Positions 33,542 through 42,587 of a DNA stretch of 64,000 nt are shown here, one piece after another. The position numbers were made by a program, and so were the translations under genes. How positions within the stretch are numbered: position 1 is the stretch's first letter; each line of letters begins with the position of its first letter. The notes under the pieces were generated by a model, which was given only the letters and a program-made list of their open reading frames with translations, was not told where the DNA came from and searched no databases. This DNA is from Aliagarivorans marinus DSM 23064 (GTDB lineage: Bacteria; Pseudomonadota; Gammaproteobacteria; Enterobacterales; Celerinatantimonadaceae), in the NCBI RefSeq assembly GCF_000429485.1, contig NZ_KE386908.1:248001-312000 (forward strand), written 5' to 3'.

Positions 33542-36500
33542 ATGTCAGTACTTGCAAGCCGAACACGCGCGGGCTCGCGCAGGCTGCTGCTCAGCTCAAT
33601 GGTGGCAGCCATTTCTTTCACCGGTGCCAGTGGCGCACTCGCAGACCAAGGGATAGAGGTTAGCGGCGGCCAGGCAACGGTTTACTTTGATGATCAGGGC
33701 TGGACAGGGAGTTGGAACTACCTGTGCGTCGATAACTACTGCGTCAGTGGCGCATTGGTCGACGGCCGCTGGCAGCGTGCGGTGACCGAGCAGTCGGTGG
33801 AGCTGGACGCCAGTTACAACATCAAAATCCAGATTCAAGATAATGCCACCGGGCAATATATCTCGCAGGATATCCCGGTGGTTGCCAGCGGCAGTGGTGG
33901 CACCACGCCACCGGAGAACCAGCCGCCCACAGTAAGCCTCTCAGCCCAGCCAGCATCGGTCGTGGTGGGTGAGTCTGTGAGCGTGACTGCCAGTGCCAGC
34001 GATAGCGATGGCAGTGTGGATACGGTAGCCCTTTATCTCACTGAGCCGGGCAGTGGCGAGTCGCTGGTGAGTACGTTCAGCGTAGAACCTTATCAATGGC
34101 AGATTACCCCCGCGCAAGCGGGCGATTACCTACTGCGGGTGGTGGCCAGCGATGATGATGGCGCCATCGCCGAAGACAGCATCAGCGTTGCGGCAGTCGC
34201 GGACACTGGCGGCGATGAGAACCAAGCGCCTACGGTCAGCTTTACCAGCCTCCCCAGTGGCCTGAAAGCCGGTGACAATGCGGCGATTAGCGTAGTGGCC
34301 AGCGATGCCGACGGCCAGATTGAAGGGGTCGAGCTGCTGTATACCGAACCGGCGGGCAGCGAGTTGTCGGCCGGCGTGCTGCAAAGCGCTCCTTATCAGT
34401 GGTCTATCGGAAACTTGGTAAAAGGCGACTACGCCTTACGTACCGTTGCCACCGATGACCAAGGCGCTACCGCCAGCGCCACCGCCGCGTTCTTTGTGGG
34501 CGACGACAACACCTGTGGCGAACCGCCGGTAGAGGTCGACCCGGGTGCTGAGTATGGCGATGGCTTTGTGTTTGGCCTGACCAATGGCGGGGTGGTTTAT
34601 CACCGGGCAATGGCCGGTCACAACCCCGGTTTTGCCATCCTGGGCCTGCAAAACAATGCGCCGAACCTACCAGAAACCGGGCCGTTTGATCACACCGAGC
34701 AAGCGGGGGCTTACTATCAGCGCTATCAAACCGAGCTGGCCTCGGTGGATGCAGCCACCACCTATGACCTAGAGATCCGCTTGCAAGGTGGTCAGTTCAA
34801 CGGTGGTCAGTGTATCTTCAGTACCCAACTGAAACCCGGAGAAGGCCTGAGCGAGTCGCCTTGCTTTATCGCAGGGGGCGACGGTGGTGATGGCGGCCCA
34901 AGCGAGCCGGTCAAAGTGGCCATTGGCTCGGTGGTACACAGCCCGGAGTTTGGTCCTTACCTAAAAGCGGGTACGGCAACCGCGCAGCCCGGCTTTACCC
35001 TGTACACCTTCGATGATGATGGTTACCTGAGCAGCGCGTGTGATGAGGACTGCCTGAAAACCTGGCCTGCACTGTTGGTGGATAGCCCGGATAGCTTTGC
35101 GCCTGTGGGCGGTGTAACCGGCGAGTTTGCCACCATCGAACGTGTGCGCACTGAGGTGGATGACTGCGGTGAACCGATTGAGATCATCGAGTATCAGGTG
35201 ACCTACGACGGCCGTCCGCTGTACTTCTACGTAGGTGATGCGGAGGCTAGTGATACTTCAGGCCATGGCGTGAATAACGCTTGGTGGGTCGCTTCTGTGG
35301 AGTTGATTCCTCAGCTGCCACTGGTGGATTACCCCGCTCCGGCGCTGAAGACGCCGATCCTTGGCAAGAAGCCTCGTCTGTATGGTTTCACCTTCGACCT
35401 GGATGGCCGCACCATCACTTGGCACCCCGGTCATAACTCAGCGATGGACAACGGCTTGATTGCCCAGTTCTCACCCTGGGGTGGTTATGGCGCGCCGCGT
35501 CAGGCCAAGGATCCAAACCTGGAGTTCTACTGCTCCAACAACCAGATCCAGTTCCACAAGGCGGATATGCCTGGCACCTTGGCTGGGCCGTATAAAGCCG
35601 ATATCCCCGGTGCCTGTTATGGCGAGTACTACTACTTCTTCCGCTACCGCAAGTACGGCGAAGTGAACCTCGACCCCGACGGTAACTGGGAATACTCGGC
35701 GCTGTTCGTCTATGACGAGGCTAAGCCAGACGATCGCGTCGACCCAGACCAGCGCGGCAAGACGACTTATCACAGCGCCAACTGGATGCGTCACGGTCAC
35801 CCACACTCACGGGATCGTACCGAAGAGTCCATCTTCGACGCGCTACCCTACAACATGTCGCCACTGTCTGGCCTGGAGCGTTACGCCACTCACTTTATCG
35901 ATGAGCCGGGTAACATTGCCATCCAAGCCGATGCCAGCGTTGCGCCGATGCGTATCGAGCTATTGGAGAGGGGCGCCGGTAACTGTCAGGGGCCCCAGTA
36001 CACGGTGAACGCCTACCCGATCCCTGCCGATGTCTGGGACTACGGGCAGATCATGAGCTGGGAGGCAACCTTCCCAACGGCCGATAACTCCAAATACGGC
36101 GGCGACCGCATTAGCTCGCAGGTCTACAACACCATGCAATACACCACCCCGGGTGCTGGCTTTACCACCTCCACCGGCGATCCTCGCTTGAACTCCTCGG
36201 GTCGTGCTGGTGTGCGGATGGTTCACTCTGACGGCTGTAACCCCGTGGAAAACGACGAGCGTGATGCGGCCTTTACTCAGCATCTGACCACCGTGGTCGA
36301 CCCTGACTTGGTGAATGACTTCTTGCTCGGCCACCACCTATTCCATGGTGTGAGCGATGAGTTAGGCGCCCGTGAAGGCAGCACCGGCTTCCCCGGCTCG
36401 GTTGAGCTGGCCGACGTAGACGGCAACGTGATCCAGCCTGAGGGCAATGCCAGTTGCGGCGACTGCCACGTGCGCGATGGCCGTAGCCCGTTTGTGGCGA

Positions 36501-37117
36501 ATACGCCAAAAGGTCCGCTGATTGCGCCGCCTACCTACGGCAGCGGTCTGCTGAGCTGGATCGAAGGCGCTGAAGTGGGCCTGACCTGGGATGGTTCGGT
36601 GGCAGATGTACGTCAGCAAACCACCAATGCGCTGTGGAATGACCACGGCCTACTTCCTGAAGACATCGGTCTGGAAGAGTTCGAACGGGTGGTGAACTAC
36701 ACCGAGCTGCTGCACGTGCCAGTGCGCAAGTACAGCTCATACACCGATCCGGAAGTGGCGGAAGGGGAGGTTGCCTTCCACAATGCTGGCTGTATCGATT
36801 GTCACCAGCCGACTCAGAAAACTCGCAGCGATGCGCCGGAGTCACTGCGTGATATCTACATCCGCCCCTACACCGATATGAAGCTGCACGATATCGGTAC
36901 CGGCAGCATGTACCGTACACCGCCGCTATGGGGCATCGGCCGTAACATCGAGATCCTCAACCGCCGCGGTTTGCCGACTCTGTTTATGCATGACGGTCGC
37001 GCCAGCAGCTTGGAAGAGGCTATCTCGCTACACGAAGAAGAAGCCATCGAAGAGCGCACCGCGCTTGAGCAAAGTGGTGATCTGGACAAGGTCATCAAGT
37101 TCTTGAACAGCTTGTAA
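33542..37117 (+). CDS. Secreted modular di-haem c-type oxidoreductase with carbohydrate-binding-like modules (paralogue 1)
   Basis: 1191 residues from ATG 33542 (GGAGAG site). Order: signal peptide (to about 34); a module with GWTGSWNYLC-x4-C and QDNATGQYIS (35-115), shared with the GH26 protein downstream; two Ig-like modules (about 125-215 and 225-320); a diverged copy of the first module (about 325-435); a secreted-repeat domain of the PF03640/COG4315 kind (about 455-590, LYTFDDDGYLSSACDEDC and VTYDGRPLYFY); an unassigned conserved region (about 600-920); and a C-terminal di-haem domain of the DHOR/cytochrome-c-peroxidase-like class. That domain has CGDCH at residue 972, CIDCH at 1084, GHHLFHG at 930 and the signature FMHDGRASSLEEAISLHEEEA. 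The fold is expected to bind two c-type haems in the periplasm or outside. The redox substrate is unknown. Confidence 0.8.
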   Translation: MSVLASRTRAGSRRLLLSSMVAAISFTGASGALADQGIEVSGGQATVYFDDQGWTGSWNYLCVDNYCVSGALVDGRWQRAVTEQSVELDASYNIKIQIQDNATGQYISQDIPVVASGSGGTTPPENQPPTVSLSAQPASVVVGESVSVTASASDSDGSVDTVALYLTEPGSGESLVSTFSVEPYQWQITPAQAGDYLLRVVASDDDGAIAEDSISVAAVADTGGDENQAPTVSFTSLPSGLKAGDNAAISVVASDADGQIEGVELLYTEPAGSELSAGVLQSAPYQWSIGNLVKGDYALRTVATDDQGATASATAAFFVGDDNTCGEPPVEVDPGAEYGDGFVFGLTNGGVVYHRAMAGHNPGFAILGLQNNAPNLPETGPFDHTEQAGAYYQRYQTELASVDAATTYDLEIRLQGGQFNGGQCIFSTQLKPGEGLSESPCFIAGGDGGDGGPSEPVKVAIGSVVHSPEFGPYLKAGTATAQPGFTLYTFDDDGYLSSACDEDCLKTWPALLVDSPDSFAPVGGVTGEFATIERVRTEVDDCGEPIEIIEYQVTYDGRPLYFYVGDAEASDTSGHGVNNAWWVASVELIPQLPLVDYPAPALKTPILGKKPRLYGFTFDLDGRTITWHPGHNSAMDNGLIAQFSPWGGYGAPRQAKDPNLEFYCSNNQIQFHKADMPGTLAGPYKADIPGACYGEYYYFFRYRKYGEVNLDPDGNWEYSALFVYDEAKPDDRVDPDQRGKTTYHSANWMRHGHPHSRDRTEESIFDALPYNMSPLSGLERYATHFIDEPGNIAIQADASVAPMRIELLERGAGNCQGPQYTVNAYPIPADVWDYGQIMSWEATFPTADNSKYGGDRISSQVYNTMQYTTPGAGFTTSTGDPRLNSSGRAGVRMVHSDGCNPVENDERDAAFTQHLTTVVDPDLVNDFLLGHHLFHGVSDELGAREGSTGFPGSVELADVDGNVIQPEGNASCGDCHVRDGRSPFVANTPKGPLIAPPTYGSGLLSWIEGAEVGLTWDGSVADVRQQTTNALWNDHGLLPEDIGLEEFERVVNYTELLHVPVRKYSSYTDPEVAEGEVAFHNAGCIDCHQPTQKTRSDAPESLRDIYIRPYTDMKLHDIGTGSMYRTPPLWGIGRNIEILNRRGLPTLFMHDGRASSLEEAISLHEEEAIEERTALEQSGDLDKVIKFLNSL

Positions 37118-37123
37118 GGAAAC

Positions 37124-37149
37124 AGTGGGCAGCCTTCGGGCTGCCCACT
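37124..37149 (+). other. Very stable intercistronic hairpin with UUCG tetraloop
   Basis: A perfect 11-bp stem (37124-37134 with 37139-37149) is capped by the exceptionally stable C(UUCG)G tetraloop, 6 bp after the first haem-protein stop. Only a short T-run follows, so partial termination or mRNA stabilisation is likely. Confidence 0.7.
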
Positions 37150-37167
37150 TTAGTTAAGGATAACTTT

Positions 37168-40100
37168 ATGAAACGTAATCACACCACGCCATGGCGCAGG
37201 CATACTCTTGCCTGCGCACTGGCGTTTTCTGCATCTACCGTTTGGGCGGGCCAAGGCATTGAGGTCGGCAGCAGCGCCACTCTCTACTTCGATGATGAAG
37301 GGTGGACCGGTGGCTGGAGCTACCTGTGCCTTGACTACAACTGCACCGCTGGTGAGTTGGTCAATGGTCGCTGGCAGCGCGATGTGACCGGCTTGGTAAG
37401 CGCCGGCAGCGACTACCTGATTCAGCTCAAGATCCAAGATAACGCCACCGGCCAGTATATCTCGCCGGAGTATACGGTGACCGCGGGCGATGGAGGCACC
37501 ACGCCACCGCCTAATCAAGCGCCTAGCCTGAGCTTAACTCCGCCCAGCGGCAGCCTATTCGAGGGCGACAGCTACACCTTACAAGCCAATGCCAGCGATA
37601 GCGATGGCGAGGTGGTCAGCGTTGATTTCTACCTAAGCCTTCCCGGCGCGGGCGAGCAGTTATACAGCTCTCTCTCCCAAGCGCCGTACCAAGCCACGGT
37701 GCAAGATGCAGCAGCTGGCAATCACAGCTGGCGCGTGGTGGCAACCGATGATGGTGATCTGAGCACTGAGCAAACTGCTGTGGTCAATGTCGCTGAAGTA
37801 CCCACCGGTAACCTGCCTCCGCAGGTGAGCATTAGCCTGCCGGATGGCGAATTTGTGATTGGCGACAGTATCACGGTTGCAGCCAGTGCTAGCGATAGCG
37901 ATGGCAGCATCGCCAGCGTGGCCTTGACCATCAGCGAGCCGGAAGGTGGCCAAATCGATGCAGGTAGTTTAACTGCTGCGCCTTATCAGTGGCAGGTAGC
38001 GCTGACTCAGGCGGGCACTTACAGCTTTAACGTGGTTGCAACCGACGATCAGGGCGACAGCCGCCAGCAGCAGGCCGAGCTTGTGGTTGCTGATGACAGT
38101 GAGCCGCCCCAAGGCGACTATGGCGCCGAGGTCATCGATAACAGCACCGCACTGTACTGGGCGACCAACCAGCCGGATTGGCCCGGTGGCGATTACTACA
38201 TGTGTAAGGATGATGATGCCGATTGCTATCGCGCCGAGCTGGTCGGCGGTCGTTGGCAGGCACAGCAAAACAATATGCGGGTCGGCCAAACCTACAATGC
38301 GGTGCTGAAGATCCCCGGCTATGGCACCGATGCCTTCCCGCGTTGGGAAGTCTACTGGGAAGGCGATGGCAGCACCCCGGGCGGTGGCGGCCCCGGCGGA
38401 GCAGGTAGTAAAGACCCGCAAGTAGTGGCGCCAAGCACCCCAGAAATACTGCCAGCGTGGGATGTGGGCTTTGACGCCAGTGTCGGTAACTTCCTGGTAG
38501 CCGGTATTGGCGCAGGGGCTGAGTACTTCGGCTATACCCTGTATACCTTTGCGGCAGACTCAGAAGGAGTCAGCAACTGCATTGATTGCGCGACCTGGCC
38601 GGCACTGAAGGTTGAAGACCCGGCAGCCTTGGTTGATTCCTCACGCCTGTCTGGCAGCTTGGGCACCATTACTCTCCCTGACGGCAGCCTGCAGGTCACC
38701 TACAACGGCATGCCGCTCTACTTGCGCGCGGCCGATAGCGAGCCGGGCCAATTGGATGGCGTGAGTGAAAGCTGGCCGCTGGTGGCGCTGAACTTGGCAC
38801 CGGTGCCGCAGGAGCTTTATCAGCGCGCCTTGCTCACCCCGCTTAGCATGAGTGCGCCGAACAATGGCTTTGCCTTTAATATCGATGGCAATCAGGTGAG
38901 CTGGGAGTTTGGCGCGACCTTAGGCGCAGTATCAGGTTCAGCGGTCAGTATGTTCTGTACCCTCGATCAGGTTAGTTTCTACGAGACCGACTTAAGCAGC
39001 GGCTCTGCGGCCATTCCCGAGGTCTGTACCACTGCTAGCCGCTACTGGTACTTCTTCCGTTACGAGATGACCAATCCGGGAGCGGGCAAGTACGTGATCG
39101 ATAACAACGACGACTTCGATCCGGCTTCGGCCTATCGTTACACGGCGTTGTTTATCAACGATGGTCAGCGTATCGACCTGTCGACCCGCGAGGTCTACAC
39201 CGACACCGGCGCTAACTGGATGCGCTTCCGCCATCCACGTGCCTACGACGGTGTGACCGAAGCCATTCGCGATGCCACCCATAACTCGTCACGGGTCGCC
39301 GATCTGGCGCGCTACTCCATCGATGCGATTGAGACCACCGAAGCCGATGGCTCGATAACCCTGACCCTCGATCTCAACATGCCGATCTCCTATACCGGCA
39401 CAGAGCAAGGCTTGGTGCGTCTGGAAGGGCTACAAAACGGAGCCGGCGATGCCAAGTTGCCGACCTGGGTCTACAACTTTGAGCCCTCCAACAACCAGAC
39501 CACTTACACCCAAGGCGGCTGGAGCTACGGGCAAAACGTGAGCTTCGAGATGACTGGTGTGGTGGGGCTGATTACCGCGCAAACCTACAACACCTTCCAG
39601 TACTACACCATCGGTCAGGGCTTCCACTCACCGATTGGCGACCCTCGCTTGTCGCTGGTGCCCAAAGGCGGCACCCACATGGTGTTTAACATCAAAAACT
39701 ATGGCGGCGAGTTTAAGAACGGCCATATCGGCGCTGGCATCCACGACATGATCATCGAGAAGGGTGGGCTGTTTACTCAGCACCTGACCACCTTGCACGA
39801 TCCCTCTGAAGTGGATGACTTCCTATGGGGCCACCACCTGTTCCATGGGGTGAAGCTGCAAAAATCCAGCAACGAAGAGCCGGGGCAGGAGAACCTTGGC
39901 TCTAACCCCGGTGACACCGGGATCGGTAACGAGCTGCCCGAGGTGAAAGAGGGCGGCCCGGTAGCCTGTGGCGACTGTCACTACCGCGATGGTCGTGGCT
40001 CGGAGGTGATCAATACGCCCAATGGCCCACGCATCGCCCCGCCAACTTATGGCGTGGGCTTGCTGCAGTACATCGATGGTCGTGAGGCCGGCTTTACCTG

Positions 40101-40743
40101 GACGGGCGACGTGCCGACAGTACGCCAGCAGATCAAGAATGCGCTGGTTAACGATCATGGTATCGACCCCAACGACGAAGCGCAGATCTCTGCGGCCAAT
40201 CTTGAGCTTATCTCCAAGTACACCGAGTACCTGACGGTTCCGGCTCGCTACCCCAGCAGCTACGACGATCCGGCGGTGGGCGAGGGCGAGCAGTTGTTCC
40301 ACGACATCGGCTGTACCAACTGTCACCAGCCGCTGCAGGTGACCAGTGAGCATGCCCCCGAGGCCTTCCGCGACTTGGTGATCCGCCCTTATACCGATAT
40401 GAAGCTGCATCAGGTGGCCGGCGGTACTTACCGGACTGCGCCGCTGTGGGGATTGGGCCGCAACATCGACCTGTTGGAGAACAACAACAAGTTGGTCAGT
40501 GGCCAGATCGATATCGGCATTGCCCTGTATGACGGCGATGATGCTGAGCAGATGGCCATCCACCATATGCGTGAGCGGCCACTGCTGTTCTTGCACGACG
40601 GTCGCGCCAGCTCATTGAGTGAGGCGATCCAGATGCATGATGACGAGGGCAGCGAGGCTGATGCGGTGAATGCGGTCGCCGGGTTTAACGGCCTGTCACC
40701 GGAGCAGCAGCAAAGCCTGATCCAGTTCTTGCGTTCGTTATAG
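37168..40743 (+). CDS. Secreted modular di-haem c-type oxidoreductase with carbohydrate-binding-like modules (paralogue 2)
   Basis: Also 1191 residues and colinear with the preceding gene, clearly a tandem duplicate. Signal peptide to about residue 27 (STVWA); module with GWTGGWSYLC-x4-C and QDNATGQYIS (28-110); two Ig-like modules (115-305); a diverged module DYYMC-x6-C (about 312-405); Gly-rich linker; secreted-repeat domain (about 415-545, GYTLYTF, CIDCATWPALKV, VTYNGMPLY); the shared unassigned region; and a di-haem domain with CGDCH at 934, CTNCH at 1049, GHHLFHGV and FLHDGRASSLSEAIQMHDDE. Repeat-domain and linker sequences have diverged more than the haem domain. A role as oxidoreductase or electron donor acting on or near a bound polysaccharide is inferred. 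Confidence 0.8.
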   Translation: MKRNHTTPWRRHTLACALAFSASTVWAGQGIEVGSSATLYFDDEGWTGGWSYLCLDYNCTAGELVNGRWQRDVTGLVSAGSDYLIQLKIQDNATGQYISPEYTVTAGDGGTTPPPNQAPSLSLTPPSGSLFEGDSYTLQANASDSDGEVVSVDFYLSLPGAGEQLYSSLSQAPYQATVQDAAAGNHSWRVVATDDGDLSTEQTAVVNVAEVPTGNLPPQVSISLPDGEFVIGDSITVAASASDSDGSIASVALTISEPEGGQIDAGSLTAAPYQWQVALTQAGTYSFNVVATDDQGDSRQQQAELVVADDSEPPQGDYGAEVIDNSTALYWATNQPDWPGGDYYMCKDDDADCYRAELVGGRWQAQQNNMRVGQTYNAVLKIPGYGTDAFPRWEVYWEGDGSTPGGGGPGGAGSKDPQVVAPSTPEILPAWDVGFDASVGNFLVAGIGAGAEYFGYTLYTFAADSEGVSNCIDCATWPALKVEDPAALVDSSRLSGSLGTITLPDGSLQVTYNGMPLYLRAADSEPGQLDGVSESWPLVALNLAPVPQELYQRALLTPLSMSAPNNGFAFNIDGNQVSWEFGATLGAVSGSAVSMFCTLDQVSFYETDLSSGSAAIPEVCTTASRYWYFFRYEMTNPGAGKYVIDNNDDFDPASAYRYTALFINDGQRIDLSTREVYTDTGANWMRFRHPRAYDGVTEAIRDATHNSSRVADLARYSIDAIETTEADGSITLTLDLNMPISYTGTEQGLVRLEGLQNGAGDAKLPTWVYNFEPSNNQTTYTQGGWSYGQNVSFEMTGVVGLITAQTYNTFQYYTIGQGFHSPIGDPRLSLVPKGGTHMVFNIKNYGGEFKNGHIGAGIHDMIIEKGGLFTQHLTTLHDPSEVDDFLWGHHLFHGVKLQKSSNEEPGQENLGSNPGDTGIGNELPEVKEGGPVACGDCHYRDGRGSEVINTPNGPRIAPPTYGVGLLQYIDGREAGFTWTGDVPTVRQQIKNALVNDHGIDPNDEAQISAANLELISKYTEYLTVPARYPSSYDDPAVGEGEQLFHDIGCTNCHQPLQVTSEHAPEAFRDLVIRPYTDMKLHQVAGGTYRTAPLWGLGRNIDLLENNNKLVSGQIDIGIALYDGDDAEQMAIHHMRERPLLFLHDGRASSLSEAIQMHDDEGSEADAVNAVAGFNGLSPEQQQSLIQFLRSL

Positions 40744-40754
40744 GCGCAGCAACC

Positions 40755-40780
40755 GAGAGGCGCTCGGTCGGGTGCCTCTC
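40755..40780 (+). other. Hairpin between the second haem-protein gene and the hydrolase gene
   Basis: GAGAGGC / GCCTCTC 7-bp stem (40755-40761 with 40774-40780) with a 12-nt loop, no T-run. Probably an mRNA-end stabiliser inside the cluster transcript rather than a full terminator. Confidence 0.4.
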
Positions 40781-40860
40781 AAGCGAAAAGCTGGGGGAAT
40801 CCCTAGCAGAGAAAACCCGGGCAGGCAGGATGTTTGCCCAATAGCTAACAAGGAAAAACC

Positions 40861-42567
40861 ATGAAGCGTAGAAGCTTGAGTGTCATATCGCTCGCCTGTG
40901 GTCTGGCGTTATCCGCCGGCCTGACGGCAGCGCCGTTGGTGCCCGAACAAGGGCGATTGTTCAGCGTGGGTCAGGATGTGGATAGCATCAATGACTTTCA
41001 TAACGAAACCAGTATTGCCGCTGGTGGAGTGACCGGTTACGTGGGGATTGCCGCGCTGGACGGCCTGCATGGCGATGCCGATGCCGGTGCTGGTCGCAAC
41101 AATCTGGATCAACTCGCCAGCTTGTATCCTGATCGCGCCATCATCGCCGGGATCTCGATGAATGGGCAGGTGGATGCCGTGGCTGCGGGAACTTACAACA
41201 ACAATATCACTAACCTGCTGGAGAGCCTCTACGGTTATGACCGGCCGGTTTACTTGCGTTGGGCCTACGAAGTAGATGGCCCTTGGAATGGCCATAATCA
41301 GGCCGATCTGATCACCTCGTGGCGCTATGTGTATAACCGTATCCGCGAGTTGGGCTTTGAAGATCGCATATCGATGGTGTGGCAGGTTTCTTCGTATTGC
41401 CCGAACCCGCGTGGCCAGCTAGAGAGCTGGTATCCGGGTAATGCCTATGTCGACTGGATTGGCCTGTCTTACTTCGCACCGCAAGATTGCAACTGGGATG
41501 CGGTGAACGAAGCGGCGGACTTTGCCAAAGCCAAGGGCAAGCCGATCTTTATCAACGAATCGAGCCCACAGCGCTACCAGATCGCCGATCTCAACTACTC
41601 TGCCGATCCGGCCCAAGGCACCAACCGCCAGAGCAAGACCGGCCAGCAGATCTGGGATGAGTGGTTTGTGCCCTTCTTTAACTTTATCGACAGCTATGAC
41701 GTTAAAGCGATTACCTATATCAACGCTGACTGGGACAACCAATGGCGCTGGGGCGATTTTGGTGATGGCTATGGCGAAGGCTATTGGGGTGACAGCCGCG
41801 TTCAGGCTAACAGCCTGATTGAGGAGAACTTCACCGCTGAGGTGAGCGATGGCGTATGGCTGCTGCAAAACGAGCAGCTATTTGCTCAGTTAGGCTATGG
41901 CAGCAGCCAGCCACCGGTTGATCCGCCCGTCGATCCTCCAGTTGATCCACCGATTGACCCACCGGTCGAGCCGCAGGGCGACTTGGGCTTCAGCTACATC
42001 GATGCCGACACCATTGAGGTCTTCCATCGCGATCAGGGCTGGAGCGCCTCATGGCAGTATGTCTGCTTAGACGGCTTCTGCCTACCGGGCACCTTGGAAG
42101 GCGGTTACTACAAGAAGCGCTTCGATGGCGTGGTAGTGGGTCAGAGCTATACCATCCAGTTCAAAGCCCAAGACAACAGCAGCGGCCAGTTTATCAGCGA
42201 GGAGAAGGTGATTACCTTTGCTGAAGGCGGCACCGATCCGGTAGACCCACCGGTTGAACCTCCCATTGATCCACCGATCGACCCACCGATTGATCCACCG
42301 ACAACCCCCGGTGAATACCCGGACTTTGGGCTGGTGGCGGTAGATGGCTCCACCTTCAAGGCGGTGCGCAAAGACCAAGGCTGGACTGCCAACTTTGTTT
42401 ACCTCTGTAATGGTGCAGACTGTCGCACGCCGAATCTGATAGATGGCTACTACGAGTATCAGTGGCCGGGCGTGGCCGGGAATGAATATCAGCTGACCTT
42501 CAAGGTGCAGGACAATGCCTTGGGGCAGGTGATTGAAGGGACCAGCGCGGTGTTCAACCCTCAATAA
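40861..42567 (+). CDS. Secreted GH26-like glycoside hydrolase with two C-terminal binding modules, probable beta-1,3-xylanase
   Basis: 568 residues with a signal peptide ending near residue 23 (LTAA). A TIM-barrel catalytic domain (about 25-345) has the clan GH-A pattern: acid/base Glu137 in YLRWAYEVDG and nucleophile Glu233 in GKPIFINESSP, with YPGNAYVDWIGLSYF between them. I recall Glu138 and Glu234 for Vibrio GH26 beta-1,3-xylanases, which also carry C-terminal CBM31 modules. Here two modules follow (about 375-460 and 485-567; GWSASWQYVC and GWTANFVYLC), each after a Pro-Val-Asp-Pro-Pro linker. Beta-mannanase is the main alternative. Family and module number need a search. The same module type opens both upstream haem proteins. 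Confidence 0.72.
   Translation: MKRRSLSVISLACGLALSAGLTAAPLVPEQGRLFSVGQDVDSINDFHNETSIAAGGVTGYVGIAALDGLHGDADAGAGRNNLDQLASLYPDRAIIAGISMNGQVDAVAAGTYNNNITNLLESLYGYDRPVYLRWAYEVDGPWNGHNQADLITSWRYVYNRIRELGFEDRISMVWQVSSYCPNPRGQLESWYPGNAYVDWIGLSYFAPQDCNWDAVNEAADFAKAKGKPIFINESSPQRYQIADLNYSADPAQGTNRQSKTGQQIWDEWFVPFFNFIDSYDVKAITYINADWDNQWRWGDFGDGYGEGYWGDSRVQANSLIEENFTAEVSDGVWLLQNEQLFAQLGYGSSQPPVDPPVDPPVDPPIDPPVEPQGDLGFSYIDADTIEVFHRDQGWSASWQYVCLDGFCLPGTLEGGYYKKRFDGVVVGQSYTIQFKAQDNSSGQFISEEKVITFAEGGTDPVDPPVEPPIDPPIDPPIDPPTTPGEYPDFGLVAVDGSTFKAVRKDQGWTANFVYLCNGADCRTPNLIDGYYEYQWPGVAGNEYQLTFKVQDNALGQVIEGTSAVFNPQ
41911..41973 (+). repeat. PPVD-type linker repeat, first copy
   Basis: Tandem 12-bp units coding for Pro-Pro-(Val/Ile)-Asp join the catalytic domain to the first binding module. 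Such flexible Pro/Asp linkers are usual in secreted multimodular hydrolases, and repeat number may vary between strains. Confidence 0.8.
42241..42300 (+). repeat. PPID-type linker repeat, second copy
   Basis: A second tract of 12-bp units coding for Pro-Pro-(Val/Ile)-(Asp/Glu) separates the two C-terminal modules. It is closely similar in sequence to the first linker, so recombination between them could delete one module. Confidence 0.8.
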
Positions 42568-42587
42568 GCACAGTACAACAGAAACGA

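Noticed and set aside
39823-40596. 257-residue minus-strand frame inside the second haem-protein gene
   Set aside because: Complement of the conserved haem domain; no start signal and no recognisable family.
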